Below are positions 45,579 through 57,238 of a stretch of DNA of 64,000 bases, piece after piece. Every line of letters starts with the position of its first letter. Positions within the stretch are counted from its first letter, which is position 1. The stretch covers positions 151,185,265-151,249,264 of the forward strand of contig CAXKWD010000005.1 in assembly GCA_964059195.1 (NCBI GenBank), read 5' to 3'. Position numbers and translations under genes: made by a program. The notes under the pieces were generated by a model that was given only the letters and a program-made list of their open reading frames with translations, was not told the origin of the DNA and did not search any database. The stretch is from Ectobius pallidus (lineage: Eukaryota > Arthropoda > Insecta > Blattodea > Ectobiidae).

Positions 45579-45934
45579 TTTCTCTTTTATTCCCTAGAAG
45601 ACATAAAAAGACTACAATGAAAATCTTTTAAATATATGGAACAAAGATCCTTTTTTTCTGGATATAGAGAATATGATTTTCTCACTTCACATTTTGATAT
45701 AGAATAAGAGGTCGTATTGCAGGGACAGCTGAATCCAGTTGTCTCAGCCTGAGTGTATGCCAATGAGTATGCTATGTCAGAAGTCAGTAAAAAATCCTAT
45801 CCACTGATATAACTTATTATTCATAGCTGTAGACTTTGTATTAGTTGAGAAATATGGATGTTTATCATAGGCCCTAAGCATGTAAAAGGAGATAAAATAG
45901 GATGGAACATTTTTAGTTCTATATGCGCAGTAAA

Positions 45935-46345
45935 TTATTACCTCCCAGATTTCAGAGGAGGAAAATATGAAAGCGATATTTCATTTATTTTTAATTTCAG
46001 CCCCGAAACGGTTGTATGGTAGCAAGAGAGTGAGAAATAAAATATTACATAAAAGACAATACCGGTAGCCTATAGCCTAATTTTATGTCACCAGAATTCC
46101 TGTTTCATCTTATTTCAACCCCTTCCAGGCATGGTGTGTAGAAGCAATGGGGTGAAAAATTCAAAGTCCTCTATAAGTCATTAAAAGCTATATCTAGTGT
46201 TTTCTGAGGGAATAGTTTGAGTGTGATAAGTCGTTCTTCCTCATTCTAAATTCTACATATCTGTACAAGTACCTAGAGTTTGAAAATCGAAAGTCATTTA
46301 TAAGTTAATTTTGAATTACAAAATACGAATTTTGGATAATAACTA
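45935..46345 (-). repeat. Unclassified dispersed repeat R1, copy 3 (inverted)
   Basis: On the minus strand this carries the landmarks of copy 1: CCCATTGCTTCTACACACCA, AGTTTGAAAATCG read in reverse, and CTCCTCTGAAATCTGGGAGG at the far end. It lies just upstream of the first coding exon of the Schlafen gene, within its probable 5' intron. Confidence 0.7.
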
Positions 46346-46894
46346 GCCTAATACAACTTAGATAGTAACTAATACAAGACTCCTGTTCTGAAATTAATGT
46401 TTCCTTCCTATTCCCCCTCAATCCTCCTATTTTTAACATTTATCATGTTAATCGCCTGCTTGTAGATATGAGATGTCTCCGTGAAAGAAGAATACATTGC
46501 ACATAACGTAGTTCACTAATTTTATTTAATCATGAAGTTCTTGCATGATATTGTTCATTGGATTATTATCTACGGTATTAGGCCTATTAAAAATCACTAT
46601 TCCTGCAAAATATGTAAGTACATTTTTAAATGAATTGTACATTCTTTGCATGCAAAAATTTGTTTTAAAATATTATTTCAAAACTAATAACATTCCACTA
46701 TAAGCAAATGGAAAAAGCCACACAGAGGTTACATGACATCATATTGACTGATGTCATTAAGATGTAAGTTACATATTCTATGAACTTACCGAGTTACCTT
46801 AGGAAAATATTAGAAACAAAGGCATCAGAATTCATTGTGTAACAAAGTTTTACTAAAGATGTGGAAGGATAACAAAGCTGGCACTGCATGAAGG

Positions 46895-47135
46895 TAAGTA
46901 GTGGCAGCTATAGCCAATAAAGCATTCGAACAAGTGGAGAAATTCAAATACCTGGGATCAATAACTACAAACACAAATATAAAGGCAGAAGTTATGTGTC
47001 GACTAAAACCAGGAAATACTTGTTTTTACGCAATTCAGAAACTTTTATCTTCTCGTCTTCTGTCCAGAAATCTAAAAATTAAAATTTATAAGGATTTAAC
47101 CATGGTATTTATTTTGTTAGGGATGGATGACATCC
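46895..47135 (+). pseudogene. LINE (endonuclease-reverse transcriptase) C-terminal fragment
   Basis: The frame reads FEQVEKFKYLGSITTN, EVMCRLKPGN, CFYAIQKLLSSRLLSRNLKIKIYK, the standard block after the RT thumb of RTE/CR1-like LINEs that normally continues into a LYGxExW motif. Here the sequence diverges after IYKDL and the expected motif is absent. The fragment is dead. Confidence 0.85.
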
Positions 47136-47293
47136 TAATGTATAGTATAAGTAAAGTAGGAGTGAGCACAGAATATTTAGAAATATGGAATTTATGCACT
47201 AAAACACCTAATATCAACTGTCTCCCCTGCTGTAGTTTGCATCAGCCTGGAACTTAAAGACTCAAGGAAAAAATAACTTTGCATATACTGCCT

Positions 47294-47715
47294 GCCTTAT
47301 TTCTCCGAGCTTGGTGACCATTAGAATTCTGAAAATTCCAGAGGAGAAAGTGGCCATTAGCGGGTGGGGAAGAAGGTCAACCGGGTGCGAAATCATCCCT
47401 TACTGTTCGTGCAAAAACATACGGTCATTTCAGCTGCCACAAGAAGTGTAGACATGTACAAAGCAAAACCACAATACCGATCATTTTCTTTCTATAATAA
47501 ATTGAGCTGAAATAAGTTTATCAAAAAGTCCTGTAGCTAATCTCCTAATCAGTGTGTAGTATCGTAATACTGTAGTAGGTATAACTATGAGTACACGCAT
47601 GTTTTTAGTTTTGCCATAGTTGTATAGTAACCACCTTCTATCTCTTTCTTCCCTCTATCCACCCTCTGCCACGTTTAAATTTCTGTTACGTAGGCTAGGC
47701 TTGGAGAAATAAGGC
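47294..47715. mobile_element. Probable MITE with 17-bp inverted ends
   Basis: GCCTTATTTCTCCGAGC at the left and GCTTGGAGAAATAAGGC at the right pair with one mismatch. No coding content. Confidence 0.6.
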
Positions 47716-48584
47716 GCGGAGTATAACATTCAAAGCAACTATTACCCCTATGCTGCTACTCGTCCCACCAACTCTGTGTCACGACAATCAAGGCTGAGTA
47801 AGTCTGAGAAGGTATAGGGTGTTAGCAGGAAATGCACAAATTGTATTTTATTTTATCTTTTGGTTACTATTTTACCCTCTTCCACTACTTTTCCCTTCCA
47901 TCTTTCCTTCCCTTCCTATCTTTTTGTTTTATTTTTTTGGTTCTTTTTGCTACCTGAATGGTTTGCAGAGGCCCCAGAGCAGCCGCTCCGTGCTTAATCT
48001 GGGACTGCAATCCTACCTTCAGATGGTGAAACTACAAATAGAAGACTGCAGTGGCATGAAGTATGACAGCTAGCTACCGGTAGGCCTACCTATACTGTAC
48101 TAAAAGATTACAGGAAAAGGTTCAGGGTACTGTAATTTAGCTGGTCAAAACCAAGGATCTGCTATGTTTTAAGCTCTGCCCCCTGCATGAGCTTTGTAGT
48201 TATGCTAACTCCACCGTCTATTGTTACTGGTAATTAGGTTAACAACAGTGATGTTATTTAGCAGTGGCATTAGGCCTAGGCCTGTATAGTTGTTCCCCAA
48301 CCAGAACCTCTCCATCCTGGGCAAGTTGGGGCAGAGCTTAAAATGAGGAAAATTCTCATTTCTGTTCATCAATTGGGTTAAATTTTCTCTGAAATGCATC
48401 TTGTCATGTTTCTCTGATAGGGAAAACGGAAGAACAAGTCACCACTTACGCTCCGCCCACCCAACTCACTATTAAACAATGAAGAGATAACTAGATGGCA
48501 ACGATGAAACTACTAGAAGCGTCAAAAATTGGGAAAATCCCTTTCTCCTCTTCTCTTCCTCTTTCCTTCACCCTACTTACCTAT

Positions 48585-48705
48585 TTGGGACCTATTCCTA
48601 TCCTATAAATTTTGGATCTAATGGGATTCAAACACCAGACCACTAGCATCATAGCCAGTTGTCTTAACCACTAATCCATTGAGTAATCATTAGGGTGTGA
48701 AGCGA
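48585..48705 (-). mobile_element. SINE family S3 head (copy 1)
   Basis: On the minus strand CAATGGATTAGTGGTTAAGA (A box), TTTGAATCCCATTAGATCC (B box), then the AGGATAGGAATAGGTCCCAA body. Confidence 0.75.
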
Positions 48706-48939
48706 GAATTCACCTATTTAAATTTAGAGAGCCGTTTTGGTTCAAGGGGATGCCTCATATTGTAGTAATTAGTGTGTAAGCATTGGTACAAAGAGCTTTA
48801 GTGGGGAAGCGGGACATCGCCATCGCCATATATTTTGCCCTCTGATATCTCAATAATTGACCATTAACCCAGGCCAGGAAAACAGAAGAACAGCAGCAAT
48901 GAAAATTGGGAAAATGTTAATTTTTTTTCCTCTTCTCTT

Positions 48940-49085
48940 CCTCTTTCCCCTCATTTTCTTCACCCTACCTACCTATTTGCATCCTATTCCTATCCTATAA
49001 GTTTTCGACCTAACAGGATTCGAACATGGGACCGCTAGCATCATAGCCAATCGTCTTAACCACTACGCCATCGAGTGATCATTGG
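48940..49085 (-). mobile_element. SINE family S3 (copy 2)
   Basis: On the minus strand CGATGGCGTAGTGGTTAAGA, CCCATGTTCGAATCCTGTTA, AGGATAGGAATAGGATGC, followed by a purine-rich AGGTAGGTAGGGTGAAG tail. Confidence 0.85.
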
Positions 49086-49124
49086 GGTGTGAAGCATCTA
49101 TCTATTTAAGTTTAGAGGGCAAAA

Positions 49125-50095
49125 GATAAATGTAAGTCGCCCCTTATGCTCCGACCACTGCGTTGCTATGGCGAACACACGCTTGTTATCTCGGAACTCC
49201 CGACCGTTCCTTCTCTTCGACACTCCCGACCATACCAAATACCAGCTACCAACCCTTGCACCAAAATGACAACCCGCTAGCTCACTCGGCACTCCCAACC
49301 ATACCACAATCACCTCTGCATATAGTCTAAATAATGCATAACACTATCCACATAGTTAAGTGCGCGAAGCGGAGGCGGTAGCTGAAGCAACGTACGATAC
49401 ACTGTTTGTAGGTTTCGAATATGTGGCATATTATATCTTCCAGAGGTTAGTCAGCCTGTTACCTTTTGTTTAGCAGTATGACATCACACCACCAATCACG
49501 AGTTTCTTCGTACCAGTAATATGATGACAGAAGAATTCGCTAGATCGTGGTATAAAAGAAAGTGCATCACAAGGGTGTGGTGGGCGGGAACATTCATCCA
49601 AGGTGTGACTTACATTTATTTTTTCCCGTTTAGAGAGCCGTACGGACTGTGTGATGTATTTTTGTTTCTTAGCGAAGAAGGATGACCAACTGTCCTTGTA
49701 TATTGTCGCAAGTGCCTTGTACCCACTGACCTTGTATACTGTCGCAAGTGCCTTGTACCCAAGGTTTGTCAGCCTGTCACCGGCGTCTAGTGATATGACG
49801 TCACACCTCCAACGTCCAATCGCGAATTCACAATACGAGAACAGAAGAATTCGCGTCCCGAATTCGCTAGATCGTGGTATAAAAGAAAGTGCACCAGTTT
49901 GGGTGGGTTGGCCAGGATACCACTATCCCAAGGGGCACTCTGTTTTTTGATTTTCCCCCGTTTTGGTTCAAGAGGATGCCTCGTATTGTAGTAATTAGTG
50001 CATAAACTTTGGTACAAGGGATTGTAGTGGGGACGCCATAGCAACGCTTGGCCAGGGTGGGCGGAGCTTAAGTGGCGACCTGTTCTTACATTTTT
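49125..50095. mobile_element. TIR element family T (copy B), probably nested copies
   Basis: AAATGTAAGTCGCCCCTTAT at the left and GCTTAAGTGGCGACC..CTTACATTTTT at the right form the inverted ends. The TATA motif GATCGTGGTATAAAAGAAAG occurs twice (about 49545 and 49871), so two copies are probably merged. GC-rich Sp1-like GGGCGG words lie next to the ends. Confidence 0.55.
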
Positions 50096-50176
50096 AGGCT
50101 TTTCAAAACTGTGGAAAAATGATCAGTATTACGGGAACTACAGAAGGGAGGGTGAATGTTATTAACAAATGGCGGC

Positions 50177-50917
50177 ATAAACCAAATATCGGGTGCTAAA
50201 TAGGCTCCGCCCATCCCGCATTCCGTTCCCATGGCGACAGCAGCTGTCGGCCGGCGACCTCTCGCTCGGCTCTCGCACCGATCTTCTTCCGACCGTTCCC
50301 GAACGTACTCCCGACCGTGTCCCCGCCTTCACTCGACACTCAACACTACCCTTGCGAGAGTGCCCCTTGTACCAAATATTCAAAATACGAGATGCCCCTT
50401 GTACCAAATATACCCACCTAAGTATTACCAAGGCACCATTAGGATATATGTTCACCAGAGCCTCTTTAGCGTCATGTATTACATGTCTCTGTAGTACAAA
50501 GGCTAGATAGAAGTTTTCTCGATTTTTATTGCAACGAGCCTCGTGGTGTAGTGGTTAAGGCGATGGACTAGAACGCTGGCGGTCCCCGGATCGAATCCCC
50601 GTAGGTGCGAAAATTACTAGGATAGGAATAGGTCCCAAATAGGTAGGTAGGGTGAAGGAGAGAAAGGAGGCAATAGGGAGAAGAGGAGGAGAGGAGGAGA
50701 AAAGAGATAAAAGGAGAAAATAAAAAAATTAATTTTCTTGTGTTTCTGCTATTTCCGCCAGATGTCTCTGCGCCGCTACTACTAATTCCACCATTACCTA
50801 CTAGATGTCTCCCACTGTTTCATTTAGTTAGTCCCCGCCCTAAACCCCTCCTTCCCGGGCGGGTCCCGATAGCGAGTATGGGAGGAGCCTATTTGGCACC
50901 CGATATTTGGTTTTGGC
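50177..50917. mobile_element. TIR element family T (copy C), carrying a SINE
   Basis: AACCAAATATCGGGTGC.AAATAGGCTCC.CCCAT at both ends in inverted orientation. The interior contains two units of the 33-bp minisatellite (TGCCCCTTGTACCAAATAT) and SINE copy S3 at 50533-50725. Confidence 0.75.
50533..50725 (+). mobile_element. SINE family S3 (copy 3)
   Basis: GCCTCGTGGTGTAGTGGTTA (A box), CCGGATCGAATCCCCG (B box), AGGATAGGAATAGGTCCCAA, then GGTAGGTAGGGTGAAGGAG and a long purine-rich tail. It is inserted in family T copy C. Confidence 0.88.
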
Positions 50918-51032
50918 TAAAACCAAATATAAGGTGCCAAATAGGCTCCGCCCACTCGATATTCGCATTTTGTTTCTCAGAGAACAGGGTGACCAAACTA
51001 TCCTTGTATATTGTCACCGACACTCCCGACCA

Positions 51033-51160
51033 TACCAAATATTAAAAATGCGAGTGTGCCCCTTGTACCAAATATTAAAACTGCGAGAGTGGCCCTTGTA
51101 CCTAATATTAATAATTCGAGAGTGCCCCTTGTACCAAATATTAAAAATTCGAGAGTACCC
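51033..51160 (+). repeat. 33-bp minisatellite, about four units
   Basis: The consensus contains GAGTG.GCCCCTTGTACC followed by AAATATTAAAAAT.C. Related units occur in copy C (50345-50415, two) and in copy E on the other strand (52980-53075, about three). Confidence 0.9.
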
Positions 51161-51204
51161 ACAGGTTTGCCTTGTACCCAAAGGTTTGACAGCCTGTTTA
51201 TCCT

Positions 51205-51232
51205 CTAAGAATTCGCTAGGTCGTGGTATAAA
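51205..51232 (+). promoter_or_regulatory. Recurrent TATA-box-like motif of family T
   Basis: GAATTCGCTAG.TCGTGG followed by TATAAAAGAAAGTGC is preserved in copies B (twice), D and E, and in mutated form in A. A good TATA box in a conserved context suggests an element-borne RNA polymerase II promoter. Activity is inference only. Confidence 0.45.
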
Positions 51233-52159
51233 AGAAAGTGCTTCGCTGGGGGAGGGTCAGGGCAGGATATGCCTCATGCTACGATGCACCTTATATTTGG
51301 TTTTTCCCCAAATGGCCCCAGATCAATGGTATGCCTACGTGACCACAAACTGAACCTACCTAACCTATAATCATCCGAACAATTATTTGAGGTTAATGGA
51401 AGGTATCTTTAATGGGCACAATTGCCTGAATTTCTAATTTTTTTTAGATCAAATGTGGGCTAGTTCTACTGAATCTAGCAACAATAAAGTTACAAACCTG
51501 CAGGATTCCTGGAATATTGTAGTTCAGTTCGATCGTTATGAAATTGATATTTCAGATTATCAAACACTACTCCATACTGCACTCAAAATCATTGCACGCC
51601 AATGAAACATCTCTCGCAATGTAGAATTTGCACCAACGCGCGCGCATGCACATGAAGCATTGTTGCTCACGAAGGTTTTCGAATTTCGATAGCACCAACG
51701 CCAAGGAATTTAGCGATTTACAAATTACAAGTACCAATAATGTCACAACAAAATTATAATAAAGAGTTATATCTCTTCATAATAATGCGCTGTAAAATCC
51801 ACTTTCAATTATCCAGACATAATGTATTGAATTCATTGCAGTATTTTAATTAAATTCTAAATTTGACCATCTTCTTCCATAATAATATGTGCATGTTGTA
51901 CCAACTTTCGTTCAAAATCAACATAAATTTAAAGAACACGAATGGAACTACAGCTATGAATTATGTTAAAAGTAATGCTAGACAATATGTATTAGCTTAT
52001 TTTGTACATATGTTACAAAACTTTACTTGATTACGAATGTGATTAGACAAATTATTGTACGATCCTGTAGGAAGATTACAGTTGGTATATCTGTGCATCA
52101 AATTTGGAAATCGTGGAGGGAGTTTTAAAAATTGAGTCATACTTACAAATTTAACAAAT

Positions 52160-52365
52160 TTGTAACTAATGACAAATAAAATATGAACATTAATCAGTAG
52201 TAGTTTTACAACCCACGAAATGGCACAAAGCGGTATGGCTCTAAAAACATATAACTTGTAACTAATAACAAATCAAAGATGAAAATTATTCAAGAGTAAT
52301 TTTACAAACCACGAAATGGCACAAAGCGGTATGGCTCTCCACACATATAATTTGGAACTCATTAA
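52160..52365. repeat. Tandem duplication of about 103 bp
   Basis: Two diverged units, each ending CACGAAATGGCACAAAGCGG then TATGGCTCT, spaced about 103 bp. Non-coding. Confidence 0.9.
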
Positions 52366-52488
52366 AAGTAAGTACAAGAATTATATCTACTACAGCTATC
52401 TTCCCTTTATTGTTACAGTCTAGACTACATTACTTAATTATTTTACTATAAATAATAAATCATAAATTAAAACTTTGTACTTTGTACT

Positions 52489-52490
<2 letters not shown>

Positions 52491-52519
<29 letters not shown>
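52491..52519. repeat. (GCTT)n microsatellite
   Basis: Seven uninterrupted GCTT units. Confidence 0.97.
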
Positions 52520-52570
52520 ACAGTTACATTGTATGCAAAATCATATTACTTGGGTTTATTTAATTTGTAG

Positions 52571-54073
52571 ATATTGATGAACTGAAGAATAAACGGAAAG
52601 CAGTACAAGCACTAATAGATAGAGAAGAAGAGGAAAAGGCTTCATTTCAAAAGGAAATAGAAAAACTGTCCAACAGAGTGGCAAAGATAAATGAAAACTT
52701 ATCTGAGAAAATTGCAATACTAAATGATTATGATCGCATCATTGGTGAATCAGAAACTGCCTACAATAAGGTCTGTAGTTAATGATAGATATTGTTTTCA
52801 TTATTCTTGATATGAGAAAGAGGGAAAAACCTAATATAAGGTGCATCATCGCATGAGACATATCCCGCGCTGACCCACCCTCGGTGAAGCACTTTCTTTT
52901 ATACCACGATCTAGCGAATTCTTAGAGGATAAACAGGCTGACAAACCGTTGGGTACAAGGCAAACCTGTGGGTATAAGGCACTTACTCTTGCATTTTTAA
53001 TATTTCGTACAATGGGCACACTCGAATTTTTAATATTTGGTACAAGGGGCACACTCGCATTTTTAATATCTGGGAGAGTCAAGAGTGTCGGCGACAATAT
53101 ACACGGATAGTTTGTCACCATGCTTCGCTGAGAAACAAAATGTGAATATCAAGTGGGCGGAGCTTAAAGTGCACTTGTATTTGTCTTTCGCCAAGAAAGA
53201 TATAAATAAGCAATTATAAATTTTTTCATATGATCCATATATCATTCCACAGTACTTCAGAGGGCAAAGAGTGAGTCATAACGTTTGTTCACATCATGTT
53301 AATTCAATATGATGAGACACAAATGCCACCAAAAATATTTTATAACATAATTTAGGGTACATTGCAAAAGTGAATACACTAACTCTATGCAGAAGGTCAA
53401 ATAAACCAATGTTGACTTGAAAATATTATTGGTGGGGAGGGGGGGGGCAAGAATTGGATTGTTAACAGTTATAGGCCTAAATAGGCCTTCAATGAAAGTT
53501 AAACATTGGTGGGTGGCAGAAAGTATATTTCCCCCAAAAATTGGTGCATATGATTTATTTAAAGAATATTCTGTTATGATGAACATATATTTGTATCATA
53601 CTCCATCATACCGGTATTATACAAAATATTCCAATATAAGTGCTCTGAATAAATTTTGATAACTATTTTACCATTGTGTGGGCAGGTAAGCAAATTTTTG
53701 TTTAGATATTTTATTGTACATCAAACATAAATTAAACTCAACAAAATATTTGGTTAGCCAATGTTTTATGAGAATTAATGTTTCAAATTGGAGTGTCATT
53801 AAAGGAAAATTATAAAGGTGAATAAAAATTGTAATGCAATTAAATTTTAGACCTTAATTATGGTAGCCTTAACATTAACATGAAATAATACCACTGTATA
53901 TGGTCCAAATAGTAATTTTAGTCTATTATAATCTCATAAACGAAGTATTTATTTTGTTTTAGATCCTTGAGAGTTCCCAACTCTTGCTAAGCATGGTGCG
54001 GAGAGAAGCAGCTTGTTTGGAACAATCCACAACGCAAAAAATAGGCACCCCAATCACTTCTGCTGACATGTAA
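52571..54073 (+). CDS. SSNA1: SSNA1/NA14 homologue, last two exons (5' exon not found)
   Basis: Exon 52571-52770 (acceptor TTTGTAG, donor AAG|GTCTGT) reads IDELKNKRKAVQALIDREEE through VAKINENLSEKI and SETAYNK. Exon 53963-54073 (acceptor TTTTAG) reads ILESSQLLLSMVRREAA and ends SADM then TAA. This matches the SSNA1 (NA14) coiled-coil protein, especially the ARVNENL-like, ETEAAYLKILESSQ and LL.V..REA blocks. SSNA1 is a small (about 120 residues) self-assembling fibre protein at centrosomes, basal bodies and axonemes that remodels and branches microtubules. The exon starts two bases into a codon, so an upstream exon with the short N-terminal YNNEL-type segment is needed; I searched 45.6-52.5 kb by eye and did not find it. 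AATAAA occurs at 54117-54122 and 54151-54156. Confidence 0.9.
52823..53195. mobile_element. TIR element family T (copy E), in the SSNA1 intron, inverted
   Basis: GGAAAAACCTAATATAAGGT at the left and GCTTAAAGTGCACTTGTATT at the right. Read on the minus strand it has the minisatellite, GCTAGATCGTGGTATAAAAG and the GGGTGGGTCAGCGCGGG end. It lies between the last two SSNA1 exons, about 50 bp after the exon 2 donor. Confidence 0.75.
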
Positions 54074-54289
54074 ACTACCGTATATTGAAACTATAAAATA
54101 CAAAGAACTTATGTAAAATAAAATTATAAATGTAAAATAGCCCATGTATGAATAAATGGATTACAATTAAATTTTATTCCTTAGTTGGCCTTAATGTTAA
54201 TTTGAACTAGTAGGCTACTACTGTATAATGGTCCAAATTGTCAGAATCATAATTATAGTTTAATACAACCTCATTTCATTTTGTTTTAG

Positions 54290-54373
54290 TTTCTTGAGAG
54301 TTCCCAAGTCTTGGTAAGCATGGTGCGGAGAGAAGCAGCCCCAAATGTGTCAATCATCTGTTTCCTCATTTAA
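54290..54373 (+). CDS. Duplicated alternative terminal exon of SSNA1
   Basis: After acceptor TTTTGTTTTAG (54279-54289) the frame reads FLESSQVLVSMVRREAAP and then a divergent NVSIICFLI and TAA, 28 codons including the stop. It copies the start of exon 53963-54073 together with about 100 bp of upstream intron (TATGGTCCAAAT, TAATCTCAT/CAACCTCAT, ATTTTGTTTTAG). Its phase 0 entry fits the exon 2 donor, so it could serve as an alternative last exon with a different C-terminus. It may equally be unused. No clear polyadenylation hexamer close after it. Confidence 0.7.
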   Translation, partial: FLESSQVLVSMVRREAAPNVSIICFLI

Positions 54374-54737
54374 AGTTCATATAAATCTACAGGAATATTT
54401 GTAATTTTAACAATATTTTTAAAGCTATGTTACAGACTTTTGTAATCTTTATATCATCACTGACTCAGCAGGAAGATTACGTCATCATATAATTATGTAA
54501 GAATATATAGCCCAAATATTCAATTTAAAAATCATAATCACTGCCTTTTTTTCTGGAAAAAGTTTTTCGGTACTCTATTGTTGGCAGAATCGTCATGTTA
54601 ATATTACTTATTTCCTGTGCATTCAGCAAGAGGATAAACTATTAAATTGGATTGAAAGAATATTGAACAAGGCTTGGAAAGCAACATTAAGAGAGATTTC
54701 TATCACCTCACCCCACTAATTAAGCACTAAAACTAAA

Positions 54738-54945
54738 CTCCATGGCACTACATCCCTGAAGGGACTAGGCCTACTATCTGACCACTGCATCATCTACCAT
54801 AAACAGATGGCAGGAAAGGGAGCTCCCTGTTTGTATCATGAAGCTGAATGGACTGTGTTCCAGGCCTCCCTACCTCAGATAAATCCGAGGAGGTACCAGG
54901 GATTAACCTCAGGCCTGCAGATCCATAACTTAGTTAGATACCGTA
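54738..54945 (-). mobile_element. SINE family S1 (diverged, shortened)
   Basis: On the minus strand GGTACCTCCTCGGATTTATC, CATCTGTTTATGGTAGATGA and CTTCAGGGATGTAGTGCCAT are S1 landmarks. The central block is deleted. Confidence 0.8.
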
Positions 54946-55763
54946 ACATACACAGGTGGTCTATTTAAGACCTATTATTCCCGAGTTTAAAATAAAATTA
55001 GTTAAAAAACATACATATGCCATGATGTAGTTGATTGAGGCACTGCAGTACAAACTGGAAGATCATAGGTTCAATGACCAATGAGGTCACTGAAAATTTT
55101 CAGTTGACCTAATCCTACTGGTGACACTAGGGCCCTTGGGTTGACTTAGCCTCTAACAGAAATCAGCAATCCTGGAGGTAAAGACGGCCAGTACGTAAGG
55201 CTGTCTTCTATACCACTTTCATGTGACAAATATTTAATAATCTGAGAGCCTCAACCTCCTGGAACCCTAAGGGTCTTCATGGCCTGTATAGGGATCACTT
55301 TACGGCTTGAGACTTTCCCGATGTTAATAATAGCTTATATGAGAGATGAGTGGCTTCCGTGCATAGATTTATTCATTCTGAGCTTTCAACTGCTACCGGT
55401 ACTAGCTTGGAATTGATAAATCAAATAACCCAACTGGAAGTACGAGAAATTCCAATCCACTTTACTTTAGTTTTTAATGTACTTAAATAACAATAACATT
55501 CAAACTCTAATTAATACGTGTTGTTTCCCTCATCACATGTCTTTCCTTGTTCTTCAAAAATTAAGTGCATTTTTAAATGTACCCAGAAAGTTTACCAGTA
55601 TGCAAACTGGACCATATCAGCAGAGAAAACCAGCAGAGAAAATTCGATCATCTAGTTTTCTAAATTTTGTCTTTAGTAAAAACTTTTGTTGTGCTGTGTT
55701 CATGGCAACTTGTGTCAAGCAAGCAACTCATTTTATCTGAGTTATTCTTTTATACATTTTATA

Positions 55764-57238
55764 CAGGGGCGTATTCAGGGGGGGGGGGGCTGAGGGGGCT
55801 GCAGCCCCCCCCGAAACGTTAAGGGTATATATACGTGAACAACCACAAAAAGATAAAAAAAATGCAGGTTCTAAAATATTAAAATTTTACAAGAAAATGA
55901 ACTCAGAAGTGGACAAAAATTACAGGATCCTATAACAAGACTTACTAGAACATAACTAGCAGATAAAAGTATAAAAAATTGACCAAGTTTATTTTAAATT
56001 ACACGTTTTATAGGAGCATGAAAAAAATTAATTCAGATGCACTTATCACTTCCTTATAGGCATAACATTTTTCTGGTTTTTCTGACGCCTTTTATTTTTT
56101 AATGCATATAATGAACATATTTTTCTACAAAGTAGACTACTTTTATACAGCTAAAGTTATTATTTTTAATGCAATTAATTTTTATATATCGCATATAAAA
56201 TATCTTGAAATTTGATCAATATTTCATTACACATTTTCTTGAATTTTATACCTATGGGCATCATTGTAGTCTACTTTATGCATATATGCATGTAAAATTA
56301 GTGTAAACAATTTCAGCGTTCTATCTCTAATGGTTGTGGAGCTACCTAACAATATGTGTGTAAAATAAGAGTTACCGGGAAATTCAATTTTAAGTTGATA
56401 GTGAATTTCTCATTTGACCTTTCTAAGGGCGTGGCTCAGAGCATGTAAACATATTTAAATGTCCATTTAAATGCCACAAATAATTTCTAAACCTACATAA
56501 ACTATATATCAATGGATGCAGAAAATTCAGCACAATTTTTAGTGCTATAAACAAAAAAACATAAATTTCAAAATAATTCACGTAGATATACCCTTAAGTC
56601 ATGCTAATATGTTGCACATAAGGGCACTTTAATTTCTCAGAAAGTAGACAGTTCAATTGCACATTTTGACTTATAAAAGATGAAATGCGTTATTCTAACG
56701 TGTTCAGTATAATTGTGTGTGATAATTAGGGCTCAGAGGTTGATGATATGTCATCTCTTTTCTGAGACATCACAGACAATGCAGGATGTAGTATATGTTC
56801 GTCTTCCGTCAAAACGAACAATAATACCTTACTCATATTTTGCATTTTATTTTCTACCAGTCATTTTTAGGAAATTTTCATTCGTTCGTTACATTTTTTC
56901 CTATTTTGTCTTCAGAATGAACTTTTTCACCATTGTACACAAAGCAATCTCGTAATTCATTAATATAGTAAACATAATATTAAAGTAGTCAAATAACATA
57001 CTTAAAATATTGTCCTTTGTTTATTATTATATTAATATGCTACTGTATATTCCATTTTTTAGATATATATTTAGAAATATTGTCATATTTTAAACTTTTC
57101 ATGTCATATTTTCATAAATTTAAGGTAATTTATAGGTAATTTTTAGGCGTTTTTAGATCATCAACTTCTGAACCCTAGTGACAGTAAAGTTAGGATTATC
57201 ACAGCCCCTCCCGAAAATAAATTTTGGATACGCCCCTG
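55764..57238. mobile_element. 1.5-kb hAT-like transposon with perfect 8-bp target duplication
   Basis: The ends are CAGGGGCGTATTCAGG and TTTGGATACGCCCCTG. ATTTTATA flanks both sides (55756-55763, 57239-57246). The left end carries a long G run (55779-55791). No transposase domain is readable in the interior, although an 80-codon hydrophobic frame occurs at 56713-56955. Confidence 0.9.

Larger units (their letters stand above)
50920..51306. mobile_element. TIR element family T (copy D), with TATA motif and minisatellite
   Basis: The ends are AAAACCAAATATAAGGTGC and its complement at 51287-51305. Inside are a minisatellite (51033-51160) and GGTCGTGGTATAAAAGAAAG (about 51210). Copies C and D are adjacent, and their facing ends make a short palindrome at 50885-50950. 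Confidence 0.8.
51448..52560. other. Upstream region of the SSNA1 exons; no first exon recognised
   Basis: A 50-codon frame at about 51449-51604 (MWASSTESSNNKV...) follows a TTTTTTTTAG acceptor-like sequence but has no similarity to SSNA1 or to anything I know. A 100-bp tandem duplication follows at 52160-52365 and (GCTT)n at 52491-52519. The expected N-terminal SSNA1 exon was not found here. Confidence 0.5.

Noticed and set aside
49651..49950. 99-codon plus-strand frame
   Set aside because: It lies across family T copy B, including the TATA motif; the translation has no protein-like features.
50162..51353. Several frames with repeated PLVPNIKN or similar words
   Set aside because: These are translations of the 33-bp minisatellite and family T ends, not protein repeats under selection.
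52491..52519. Regular short repeat considered as CRISPR-like
   Set aside because: A pure tetranucleotide microsatellite without spacers, in a eukaryotic genome.
54117..54156. Second SSNA1 exon judged impossible because polyadenylation signals precede it
   Set aside because: Alternative polyadenylation is common, so signals at 54117 and 54151 do not exclude use of the exon at 54290.
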